A program made the position numbers and the translations under genes. A stretch of DNA of 64,000 bases from Micromonospora echinospora. GTDB lineage: Bacteria; Actinomycetota; Actinomycetes; Mycobacteriales; Micromonosporaceae. Each line of letters opens with the position of its first letter. Position 1 is the first letter of the stretch. Location: the NCBI RefSeq assembly GCF_900091495.1, contig NZ_LT607413.1, positions 2,294,001 to 2,358,000 of the forward strand. Direction: 5' to 3'. The notes under the pieces are model-generated. The model saw only the letters and a program-made list of their open reading frames with translations. It searched no databases and had not been told where the DNA came from. Below, piece after piece: positions 44,011 to 51,943 of this stretch.

Positions 44011-45114
44011 TCAGGCCCTGACCGGTTGGATCGGGATCAGCGGACGCCGGACAATCTCGGGCGGACACTGATCGCCGTCGGGGGCGCCGATGAGCTCGCC
44101 GGCGGCGACCACGGCTGCCGGGCAGCCCTTGCCGCAGGAGTCGCTCAACACGCACGCACTACAGGTCGGGTTGGCTCCGACCTGGTAGCGGTCGTGGAAG
44201 CGGTAGCGGCCAAGGGCGTCGACGATCTCGCCGTGGAGGATGTTGCCGACCAGGAACTCACGGTCGGCGTGCCGTGACTGTGGCGTCCGGGCGGCGAAGA
44301 CCAGGTAGGGGCAGATGGCGGTGTCGCCGTTGGCGAACACGTAGATCAGGGTGCCGGCGTCGCAGCCGGACAACGGCCGGTTGTCGTTCGGGAACCGGAT
44401 CGGCACCAGCTCGACACGGCCGGCCAGGGGCGCCGTGGCGGCGGCGATCGCCCGCATCGTCTGCTCCGGCGCGGCGAGCCGGCCGTGGGACTTCACGCCC
44501 CGACCGAAGCTCGACAGCGGGTTCATCAGCACATACTCCGCGCCCAGGTCCGCGGCGAACGCGCACAGCTCGGCGAACTCCTCGGGGCGGGTGAGCACGT
44601 TGGGCGTCGACAGGATTCCGTGCAGCAGACCGGCGTCGGCAAATCGTCGCGTTGTCTCCAGGGTGACGGCAAACGAGTCGCGGTCACCCCGGAACCGGCC
44701 GTGAGAGGCAGGGCGGAACCCGTCGAAGCTGACGTTGACCCGCACGTTGCCCAGCGCGGCGAGAGCGGCGATTTGCGCGTCGCTGGTCTGGGTGGCGTTC
44801 GTGCAGATCTTGACGGGCAGGTCCATCCTCGCCGCCGCTGCGCAGATCTCCAGCAGGTGCGGGTGCACGAACGGCTCCCCGCCGGTCAACGTCAACCGTG
44901 TCACCCGAGCCCGCCGCAGCCGAGGCAGCACCGTCTCAACCATCTCCTCCAGCGGTATATCCACGCCGACCCGAGTGGATGACACGAAACAGTGGGCGCA
45001 GTGCAGGTTGCACCGCTCCGTGACCTGCACCAGCGCCTTGCGCTCATCGCCCTCGACAGAGGTGCGGAAATAGCAGGAGCTGGCGTGTGTCTCGACGACC
45101 AGACGCTTGCTCAT
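44011..45114 (-). CDS. Radical SAM/SPASM-domain enzyme
   Basis: 367 residues. The radical SAM cluster motif is VTERCNLHCAHC (near residues 31-42), then TLTGGEPFVHPHL (the GGE motif that binds SAM). The C-terminal SPASM domain has GCDAGTLIYVFANGDTAICPYLVF and CSACVLSDSCGKGCPA, giving ligands for auxiliary Fe-S clusters. Enzymes of this layout modify peptides or proteins (thioether or carbon-carbon crosslinks) or small substrates. The ATG at 45114 follows GGGAGGG closely. It is the first gene of an operon with the TMK-like and EEP genes, and site 4 lies 94 bp upstream. No obvious short precursor peptide is seen in 45115-45435. Confidence 0.9.
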   Translation of the reverse strand: MSKRLVVETHASSCYFRTSVEGDERKALVQVTERCNLHCAHCFVSSTRVGVDIPLEEMVETVLPRLRRARVTRLTLTGGEPFVHPHLLEICAAAARMDLPVKICTNATQTSDAQIAALAALGNVRVNVSFDGFRPASHGRFRGDRDSFAVTLETTRRFADAGLLHGILSTPNVLTRPEEFAELCAFAADLGAEYVLMNPLSSFGRGVKSHGRLAAPEQTMRAIAAATAPLAGRVELVPIRFPNDNRPLSGCDAGTLIYVFANGDTAICPYLVFAARTPQSRHADREFLVGNILHGEIVDALGRYRFHDRYQVGANPTCSACVLSDSCGKGCPAAVVAAGELIGAPDGDQCPPEIVRRPLIPIQPVRA

Positions 45115-45207
45115 GAACCCTCCCAGCGCCCGCCCGCTCCCAGCGGCCTTGACATCGCCTGGCCTGGGTCGCGGGATTCCTCGTCCAGCTAACGGGGCGT
45201 CTGCTCG

Positions 45208-45225
45208 TGTCGAACACCCTCGACA
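45208..45225. promoter_or_regulatory. Operator-like palindrome, site 4
   Basis: TGTCGA-ACACCC-TCGACA, perfect arms, 94 bp ahead of the radical SAM start. It is the inverse of site 3. Confidence 0.7.
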
Positions 45226-45393
45226 TCGAAATCCGACACCGCGGCAGACCCCGGCCGTGCCCGCGTTCACCCGGTCCCGATCAGCGTTGGCCAGCAACAT
45301 TGATCGATCTCGAAGGATTCGGAGTGGCCAGCCGAGAGGCGCTTTGGTCCTTCCATGCGGGCCAAGTGGTGCGGGTTCCGTGTCGGATCTTCG

Positions 45394-45411
45394 TGTCGAC
45401 GGTGTCCGACA
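45394..45411. promoter_or_regulatory. Operator-like palindrome, site 5
   Basis: TGTCGA-CGGTGT-CCGACA; 11 of 12 arm bases match. It is placed for the cvn operon that starts at 45561. Confidence 0.65.
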
Positions 45412-45560
45412 CTCCACGCGCCCGCCATAACTGATTGTCAATGGCATCGATCGCTGCGACGCCAGGACCAACCGGACCCGGCAGGTGGCCGACACCTGTG
45501 AATGAGGCCGGGGTCACAGCCGGTGGCGCTCGGCGCCACCTAACTACTTGGGGAGGCAGG

Positions 45561-46925
45561 GTGCGAGTCCGACTCGACGCGTCGGCTGAAGAACCGCCTG
45601 CGACCAGCCTGCGCGCCCGCCTGCTGGGGATGTGTGTGGCGCCGGCCGCTGTGGTGGCGATGATCGGCCTTGGTGCGGCGACGTGGGCGATGGCGCTGCC
45701 ACCAGGGCCCGTCCCGGCGACGGCCTGGCTGGTACTGGTGTGCGCCGCTGCGACCTGCGCCGTGGTCATCGCAGGTGCTGCGTCGTACGGTCGCAAACTC
45801 GCCCGCTCTGTTGCCCGGACTGCGGTGGCCGCCCGGCCTGAGCCCGTTCAGCCGGTGGTGGGGCAGCAGGAGGTGTACGTCGGCCTCGCGCGCCGGCTGC
45901 AGGGACTGGTGCACCGGGAGATCCAGCTGCTGGATGTCCTGGAGGCGCAGGTCGAAGACCCAGACCTGCTCAAGGGTCTGTTCCAGGTGGATCACCTCGC
46001 GACCCGCATGCGCCGCTACGCGGAGAACCTCGCAGTGGTGGGAGGGGCCGTGCCACGGCGGCAGTGGAGCAGGGCACTGCCGCTGGTCGAGGTACTGCGC
46101 TCGGCCATCGCCGAGGTCGAGCAGTACCCGCGGGTTCGGGTGGTGCCACCGGTCGAGGGAACAGTGCGCGGCCACGCCGGGGCCGACGTGGTGCACCTGC
46201 TGGCCGAGCTGATCGAGAACGCGACCGCGTTCGCACCTCCGCACACGGAGGTGACGGTGCGGGCCCGACGGGTCGCGGCCGGCGTGGCGGTCGAGGTCGA
46301 CGACTGCGGCCTGGGAATGCCGCACCCGGAGCAGGACCGGCTGAACGCTCTGCTGGCGGATCCGGGCCGGGTGGATGTCGGGGACCTGCTGCGCGATGGC
46401 CGTATCGGGGCGTGGGTTATCTCGGCACTGGCCCGCCGGCACGACATAACGGTCAAACTGCAGAGCAACGTCTACGGCGGTGTGCAGGCGGTGGTGATCC
46501 TGCCGACGACGCTGCTCGGAGACAAAACGGCCCAGGAACCGCCAGCCGTCGACGCGGCCCGAACGCTGCCGCACAGCGCGGCGACTGTGCCATCACCGCT
46601 GATCGGTGTTGCACCTGCGCCGGCCGACCCTCGTCACCGCTCAGCTGCGCCCCTGGCGGAGGTGACGCGGGCCGCGCCGCCCGAGACGCCAGCGCCCCGC
46701 CGCTACAGCGCCCACACGGGCCAAGCGGGCGTAGACGGCGACGGCGTGCGTCCTGTACTGCCGCGCCGGACACGGCAGGCACACATGGCGGCCCCGTTAC
46801 GGCAGGCCCGCCCAGCGTCGGCGAACCAGCCAACCGGCGGCCACAACCCGACCCTGATGGCCAACTTCCTACGCGGCGCCAACTCCGGAAGCGGCGAACC
46901 GCCCACCGCACCTCCTGCCCATTGA
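45561..46925 (+). CDS. cvnA: CvnA-type sensor histidine-kinase-like ATPase
   Basis: 454 residues. Two hydrophobic helices close together (CVAPAAVVAMIGLGAATWAM and AWLVLVCAAATCAVVIAG, residues about 23-77) leave almost no extracytoplasmic domain. A helical dimer region follows (HREIQLLDVLEAQVEDPDLLKGLFQVDHLATRMRRYAENL), then a GHKL ATPase with the N box LLAELIENATAFAPPHTEV and G1 box VDDCGLGM. The last 130 residues are Pro/Ala-rich and disordered. The GTG at 45561 has GGGGAGGCAGG just ahead; the frame is open from 45435. It is the first gene of the conservon. Confidence 0.88.
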   Translation: MRVRLDASAEEPPATSLRARLLGMCVAPAAVVAMIGLGAATWAMALPPGPVPATAWLVLVCAAATCAVVIAGAASYGRKLARSVARTAVAARPEPVQPVVGQQEVYVGLARRLQGLVHREIQLLDVLEAQVEDPDLLKGLFQVDHLATRMRRYAENLAVVGGAVPRRQWSRALPLVEVLRSAIAEVEQYPRVRVVPPVEGTVRGHAGADVVHLLAELIENATAFAPPHTEVTVRARRVAAGVAVEVDDCGLGMPHPEQDRLNALLADPGRVDVGDLLRDGRIGAWVISALARRHDITVKLQSNVYGGVQAVVILPTTLLGDKTAQEPPAVDAARTLPHSAATVPSPLIGVAPAPADPRHRSAAPLAEVTRAAPPETPAPRRYSAHTGQAGVDGDGVRPVLPRRTRQAHMAAPLRQARPASANQPTGGHNPTLMANFLRGANSGSGEPPTAPPAH

Positions 46926-46959
46926 CCACTGACCGCTGACGTTCAGAAGGAGTTGTCCT

Positions 46960-47382
46960 GTGATGACCACGACGCCCGGCCAGGAACTGGCCTGGCTGCT
47001 GTCCGCCCTGGTGGAGCGGGTACCGCACACCCGGAGCGCGCTGCTGCTGTCCTCCGACGGGCTGCCCCGGGCCGCCCACGGACTGACCGACGACGGCGCG
47101 GACCACCTGGCGGCGATCTCCTCCGGGCTGTTCTCCCTGACCCGCAGCGCCGGCGAGATGTTCGACGGAGGCTCCGGCGTGCGGCAGGTGGTCGCCGAAC
47201 TCGACGACACGCTGCTGTTCGTCACCGCCGCAGGTGAGGGCGCGGTACTGGCGGTACTGGCGGGCCGTCAGGCTGACGTCAGCGTGCTCGGCTACGAGAT
47301 GTCGCAGATGGTCAAGAGCGTCCGACCGTATCTGGCGACACCCGCCCGCGGCGCCGGTATCCCGTCGCCCGCCGTGCGATGA
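46960..47382 (+). CDS. cvnB: CvnB roadblock/LC7-domain protein
   Basis: 140 residues. The roadblock fold is seen in LAWLLSALVERVPHTRSALLLSSDGLPRA, then DDTLLFVTAAGEGAVLAVLAG and the LGYEMSQMVKSVRPYL helix. In conservons it acts as a partner or regulator of the CvnD GTPase at the membrane. AGAAGGAG precedes the GTG/ATG pair at 46960/46963. It overlaps cvnC by 4 bp. Confidence 0.92.
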   Translation: MMTTTPGQELAWLLSALVERVPHTRSALLLSSDGLPRAAHGLTDDGADHLAAISSGLFSLTRSAGEMFDGGSGVRQVVAELDDTLLFVTAAGEGAVLAVLAGRQADVSVLGYEMSQMVKSVRPYLATPARGAGIPSPAVR

Positions 47383-47756
47383 GATTCGGCGGCGCGCATC
47401 AGGAGCCGTGGGTCGACGAGGCGGCCGGGCGACTGGTACGCCCCTACACGGTCAGCGCCGGGCGAACCCGACCCACCACCGCAATGGAGTTGCTGTCGTG
47501 GGTCGTCGCCACCGGCGTACGGCCGCGCGGGCGGTTGGAACCGGACCACGACGTGGCCTTGGGCCTGTGCGGCGAGGCGACCACGGTCGCCGAGGTGGCC
47601 GCCCGGATGAGGCTACCGGCCGCGGTCACGAAGGTGGTGCTGTCGGACCTGGTGGCGGTCGGCGCGGTACGCACCCGCCCACCCAGCCCGGTCGCCGACC
47701 CGACCGACCGAACGATCCTGGAGAGACTCCTTGTCGGCCTACAACAACGACTCTGA
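47379..47756 (+). CDS. cvnC: CvnC DUF742 protein
   Basis: 125 residues with the DUF742 pattern: WVDEAAGRLVRPYTVSAGRTRP at the start, then a winged-helix-like LCGEATTVAEVAARMRLPAAVTKVVLSDLVAVGAV and the closing TDRTILERLLVGL. It is the usual third member of the conservon; its function is unknown. It starts at an ATGA overlap with cvnB and overlaps cvnD by 26 bp. Confidence 0.92.
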   Translation: MRFGGAHQEPWVDEAAGRLVRPYTVSAGRTRPTTAMELLSWVVATGVRPRGRLEPDHDVALGLCGEATTVAEVAARMRLPAAVTKVVLSDLVAVGAVRTRPPSPVADPTDRTILERLLVGLQQRL

Positions 47757-48348
47757 CCGCACACCGAACGCACTCAAGGTGCTGATCGCAGGCGGGTTCG
47801 GAGTCGGGAAAACCACCTTCATCACGGCGACGAGCGAGATCCCACCGCTGCGCACCGAGGAACTCCTCACCACGGCCAGCGTCGGCACCGACGACCTCGC
47901 CGGGGTGGAAGCCAAGACGACCACCACCGTGGCGCTGGACTTCGGCCGCATCACCATCGATCCCGAGAACGTCCTGTACCTGTTCGGCACACCCGGCCAG
48001 GACCGGTTCTGGTTCCTGTGGGACGAACTGTGCCACGGCGCGCTCGGCGCGGTGGTGCTGGTCGACACCCGCCGCCTACCGGACTGCTTCGCCGCCGTGG
48101 ACTTCTTCGAATCCCGCCGCACGCGGTTCCTGGTCGCCGTCAACGAGTTCGACGGCGCCTACCGATACGACCCTCAGGAGGTACGCACAGCCCTGGGACT
48201 GCGGCCCGAGGTGCCGGTCGTGATGTGCGACGCCCGCCATCAACGATCCGCCACCGCCGTCCTCGTGACGCTCGTGCAGCACCTGCTCACCCAGCCCTCT
48301 CCCGCATCCACCAGCTTCGACTCGATAGAGGCAGGCAGTCCCGCATGA
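47731..48348 (+). CDS. cvnD: CvnD-type small GTPase of the conservon
   Basis: 205 residues. The P-loop is LIAGGFGVGKTTFITATSEI (near residues 18-37), switch II is VLYLFGTPGQDRFWFLWDEL (near 82-101) and the base-specificity region is FLVAVNEFDGAYRYD (near 132). The start is the TTG at 47731 inside cvnC. It is similar in design to the stand-alone GTPase at 40612-41214; the two probably arose by duplication. It is coupled to the GAF gene by an ATGA overlap. Confidence 0.93.
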   Translation: MSAYNNDSDRTPNALKVLIAGGFGVGKTTFITATSEIPPLRTEELLTTASVGTDDLAGVEAKTTTTVALDFGRITIDPENVLYLFGTPGQDRFWFLWDELCHGALGAVVLVDTRRLPDCFAAVDFFESRRTRFLVAVNEFDGAYRYDPQEVRTALGLRPEVPVVMCDARHQRSATAVLVTLVQHLLTQPSPASTSFDSIEAGSPA

Positions 48349-48905
48349 TCAACGACAGCTACGAACCCCGACTCCTCACCCCACCCGACCTGCAGGCGCC
48401 GCAGCGGCTACACCGGCTGCAGGCCCTCCGACTCGGACGACCGGAGCCGGAGTTCGACGACTTCGCCCGCAAGCTGGCGCAGACCACCGACATGCCCTGG
48501 GCGATGGTGAACTTCCTCGACGAACACGGACAGTTCTTCGCCGGCCTCTACACCACCCCGACCACCCAGCCGGGGGTGTCCGCACCGGTCGCCCCACTCG
48601 ACCCCGGCCGCCGCATGTCACGAGACCAGGGCTTCTGCCCACACGTCGTCGCCCGACGCCGCGCGCTGGTCCTCGAAGACGTCTGCGCCTGGCCACGGTT
48701 CGCCGGCAACCCCGTCGTCGACCAGCTCGGCATCCGCACCTACATGGGTGCCCCGCTGATCGACCGCACCGGCACCGCCCTCGGAACGATCTGCGTCGTC
48801 GGCCCCGAACCCCGCGCCTGGGGCCAGAAAGGGCTCACCACGATCAAGACCCTGGCGGCCGAACTGTCAGCCCTCATCGACCAGCGGGAACACCGCCCCA
48901 GCTAA
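48345..48905 (+). CDS. GAF-domain protein in the conservon operon
   Basis: 186 residues. A GAF domain fills most of the protein: LGRPEPEFDDFARKLAQTTDMPWAMVNFLDEHGQFFAG, then MSRDQGFCPHVVARRRALVLEDVCAWPRFAGNPVV and GIRTYMGAPLIDRTGTALGTICVVGPEPRAW. The FCPHVV cysteine and histidine stand where related redox- or haem-sensing GAF proteins have ligands. It may supply the sensory input missing from CvnA; that is inference. Its start overlaps cvnD. Confidence 0.88.
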   Translation: MINDSYEPRLLTPPDLQAPQRLHRLQALRLGRPEPEFDDFARKLAQTTDMPWAMVNFLDEHGQFFAGLYTTPTTQPGVSAPVAPLDPGRRMSRDQGFCPHVVARRRALVLEDVCAWPRFAGNPVVDQLGIRTYMGAPLIDRTGTALGTICVVGPEPRAWGQKGLTTIKTLAAELSALIDQREHRPS

Positions 48906-49109
48906 CAGCCCGGGCCGTCCGACAACCTCCATCGCGCCACCGACCCCATCCCAACGGGGACCCCAGACATTCTGCGTCGTCTCGCCGTCCAAGTCGGCAG
49001 CGCACGTTCCAGGAACTACTGGTGACAGCACCCCCGCCACGGCCCAACCTTGCGGCGCAACCCACCATCGCCGGAGCGTGCCGAGGGCGACTTACGAGGA
49101 GACCGGCAG

Positions 49110-50324
49110 ATGACCGACGGCTACCACCTCACCCCCCACCACACGCACCTGCGGGACACGGCCCGCGCGTTCGCCGAGACCGAAGTCCGACCCCACATCC
49201 CGGAACTGGAGGCGTCCCGGACCGTGGCATACGACCTGTCCCTGCAGATCGCCCGCCAAGGGTGGCTCGGCGTCACGATCGACCCCACCCACGGCGGACT
49301 CGGACTCGGCCACCTCGCCAAGAGCATCATCATCGAGGAACTGTCCCGCGTCTCCGCCGCCATGGGCGCCATGATCCAAGCATCCCAACTCGGCGCCGCG
49401 AAGATCATCCACTTCGGCAACGACGAGCAGAAACAGACCTGGCTACCCGCCATCGCCGCCGGCACCTGCCTGCCCACCATCGCCGTCACCGAACCCGGAT
49501 CCGGCAGCCACGTCCTCGGCATGACCACCACCGCCGTCCGTGACGGCGACCACTACCTCATCAACGGCACGAAGACCTTCGTCGGTAACAGCCACATCGC
49601 CGACCTGCACGGCGTCGTCGCACGCACCGGACCCGGCACCCGCGGACTCTCCGCCTTCCTCGTCGAAGCCGACCGGCCTGGCGTGTACCTCCGGCCGCAC
49701 CAGCCGAGCATGGGCCTGCACGGCTTCAGCTTCGGCGAGATCGTCTTCGACAACTGCCGCATCCCCGCAGGCAACCGCCTCGGCGCCGAAGGCGACGGCC
49801 TCGACGTGGCCTACTCCTCCAGCATCCTGTACGGCAGACCCAACCTCGCCGCCGTCGCCCTCGGCATCCACCAAGCGACCCTCGACACCACCGTCACCTA
49901 CGCGACCAGCCAGCGCCGCTACGGGAAACCGTTGGCCGAACTGCCGACGGTGAAACAGCGGCTCGGAACCATGCAATCCCGGCTGATGACCGCCCGCCTG
50001 GCCGCCTACCACGCCGCACATCTGCTCGACAACGGGCAACCCTGCGACGCCGAACTCATCAACGCCAAACTGATCAACGCCGAATACGCGATCGACTCCG
50101 CCCGCACCGCGATGGAAATCCACGCCGCACACGGCCTCCAACCGGCGCAGTCACCCATCGAACGCTACCTCCGCGACGCCCTACACATCTTCGCCCCCGC
50201 TGGCACCTCGGACATCCAGCTCCTCCGACTGGCCGAACACGCCCTCGGCAGCGCTCAACAACCCTGGTCAACCCAGTTCAAGGCGTCCACCCCCAGCCAG
50301 CTCGAAACGAACGTGGCGAGGTGA
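49110..50324 (+). CDS. Acyl-CoA dehydrogenase-family flavoprotein
   Basis: 404 residues. The family signature is TIAVTEPGSGSHVLGMTTTAV (near residues 130-150), then INGTKTFVGNSHIAD and YATSQRRYGKPLAELPTVKQRLGTMQSRL (near 275-305). The catalytic-Glu region lies near ILYGRPNLAAVALGIHQA, and the C-terminal EIHAAHGLQPAQSPIERYLRDA block binds FAD. It oxidises an acyl-thioester or a related substrate; secondary-metabolism members also act on carrier-bound acyl groups. The ATG follows GAGGAG. The spacer from the GAF gene is 204 bp, so it may have its own promoter. Confidence 0.9.
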   Translation: MTDGYHLTPHHTHLRDTARAFAETEVRPHIPELEASRTVAYDLSLQIARQGWLGVTIDPTHGGLGLGHLAKSIIIEELSRVSAAMGAMIQASQLGAAKIIHFGNDEQKQTWLPAIAAGTCLPTIAVTEPGSGSHVLGMTTTAVRDGDHYLINGTKTFVGNSHIADLHGVVARTGPGTRGLSAFLVEADRPGVYLRPHQPSMGLHGFSFGEIVFDNCRIPAGNRLGAEGDGLDVAYSSSILYGRPNLAAVALGIHQATLDTTVTYATSQRRYGKPLAELPTVKQRLGTMQSRLMTARLAAYHAAHLLDNGQPCDAELINAKLINAEYAIDSARTAMEIHAAHGLQPAQSPIERYLRDALHIFAPAGTSDIQLLRLAEHALGSAQQPWSTQFKASTPSQLETNVAR

Positions 50325-50572
50325 AGCCACGCCGTGGGCAGGAACGAGCGAAGCGGTTTCCGTTGCATGCTGACTTCCAGCAGCATCTCCAGCGAACAGC
50401 CCGCAGACACGTTGTCGGTGCTGGCGGCGTACCTGCACAACCGGCTCGCCGCCTCTACAGATCTTGAAAGGCTAGGTTGGGCCGGGTTCGAGGGCCCCAC
50501 ACCCATCCCTCCCCGCTTTCCCGCTGGTACGGCGCTCCTACGTGGGCAGGTCAGAGGCCTGCCTGACAGGGG
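50325..50572. other. Spacer holding the displaced 3' end of the DUF6907-type gene
   Basis: The minus strand next to the IS continues the interrupted gene for about eight codons (RQASDLPT, then TAG). The rest shows no gene. Confidence 0.55.
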
Positions 50573-51943
50573 GGGACTGTACAAATAACGGCTGATCGAC
50601 CGATCAAGGGAGAGACGCCAGATGACGACCGAGATCATCTCGGGGCAGGAGCCGGCAGCCGTGCCGGTGGGTGCGGTCACGGATGAGCAGTTGATCGCGA
50701 TGCTGGTCGATCGGACTCGTGGTGACGGGTTGAAGCTGACCGGTGAGGGTGGGCTGCTGCAGCAGCTGACCAAGCGGGTCCTGGAGTCGGCCCTGGATGG
50801 TGAGATCACCGACCATGTCGGCTACGACAAGCACGACCCTGCCGGTCGGGGCAGCGGGAACAGCCGTAACGGCAGCCGGACCAAGACGGTGCTCACCGAT
50901 GTCGGGCCAGTCGAGGTGCGGGTTCCCCGTGACGCGGCGGGGACGTTCGAGCCGCAGATCGTGCGGAAACGGCAGCGGCGCCTGACCGGGGTCGACGACA
51001 TGGTGCTGTCGTTGTCGGCCAAAGGCTTGACGCACGGCGAGATCGCCGCCCATCTGGCCGAGGTGTACGGGGCTGAGATGTCGAAGCAGACCATCTCCAC
51101 CATCACCGACAAGGTGATGGACGGCATGGTCGAGTGGCAGAACCGGCCCCTCGACCCGGTGTATCCGGTCGTGTTCATCGACGCCATCAACGTCAAGGTC
51201 AGGGACGGTCAGGTCGCGAACCGGCCGATCTACCTGGTCATGGCAGTCACCGTCGACGGCCACCGGGACATCCTCGGGATCTGGGCCGGTGACGGCGGCG
51301 AAGGCGCGAAGCACTGGCTGCACGTGCTCACCGAACTGAAGAACCGCGGCGTCGCCGACGTCCTGATGCTCATCTGCGACGGGCTCAAGGGTCTACCCGA
51401 GGCAGTGGAGACGGTCTGGCCGCGCACCATCGTGCAGACCTGTGTCGTGCACCTGCTACGTAACTCGTTCCGGTACGCGGCCCGGCAGGACTGGGACAAG
51501 ATCGCCAAAGCGCTCAAGCCGGTCTACACCGCGGCCACGGAGGACGCCGCGGCCGAGCGGTTCCTGGAGTTCGCCGAGACCTGGGGCAAGAAGTATCCGG
51601 CGATCGTGAAGCTGTGGGAGAACGCCTGGGCCGAGTTCGTGCCGTTCCTCGCCTTCGACGTCGAGATCCGCAAGGTCATCTGCTCCACCAACGCGATCGA
51701 GTCCGTCAACGCGCGCATCCGCAAGGCCGTCCGGGCTCGTGGGCACTTCCCGAACGAACAGGCCGCCCTCAAGTGCGTGTATATGGCGTTGATGAGCCTC
51801 GACCCGACCGGCACCGGCCGCCGACGCTGGACCATGCGCTGGAAGGCACCCCTGAACGCCTTCCAGATCGCCTTCGAGGGCCGGCTCACCCCGGCCAACC
51901 ACTGACCACCTCAACCAAGATCAGCCGTTAACTTGACACTCCC
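50573..51943 (+). mobile_element. IS256-family insertion sequence, about 1.37 kb
   Basis: Imperfect 25-bp terminal repeats (50573-50597 and the inverse of 51919-51943) match at 20 of 25 positions and share ACGGCTGATC. The flanks read GACAGGGG and GACAGGGT, a 7- or 8-bp target duplication typical of the family. It carries one mutator-type transposase. Confidence 0.92.
50622..51905 (+). CDS. IS256-family (mutator-type) transposase
   Basis: 427 residues. SGNSRNGSRTKTVLTDVGPVEVRVPRDAAGTFEP (near residues 77-110) is the classic IS256 N-terminal block. The DDE domain has FIDAINVKVRDGQVANRPIY (first Asp near 185), VLMLICDGLKGLPEAV (second Asp near 251) and the Glu in the C-terminal helix of NAIESVNARIRKAVRARGHFPNEQAAL (near 360). 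The length and residues are complete, so it is probably active. The ATG lies 24 bases inside the left repeat. Confidence 0.95.
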   Translation: MTTEIISGQEPAAVPVGAVTDEQLIAMLVDRTRGDGLKLTGEGGLLQQLTKRVLESALDGEITDHVGYDKHDPAGRGSGNSRNGSRTKTVLTDVGPVEVRVPRDAAGTFEPQIVRKRQRRLTGVDDMVLSLSAKGLTHGEIAAHLAEVYGAEMSKQTISTITDKVMDGMVEWQNRPLDPVYPVVFIDAINVKVRDGQVANRPIYLVMAVTVDGHRDILGIWAGDGGEGAKHWLHVLTELKNRGVADVLMLICDGLKGLPEAVETVWPRTIVQTCVVHLLRNSFRYAARQDWDKIAKALKPVYTAATEDAAAERFLEFAETWGKKYPAIVKLWENAWAEFVPFLAFDVEIRKVICSTNAIESVNARIRKAVRARGHFPNEQAALKCVYMALMSLDPTGTGRRRWTMRWKAPLNAFQIAFEGRLTPANH

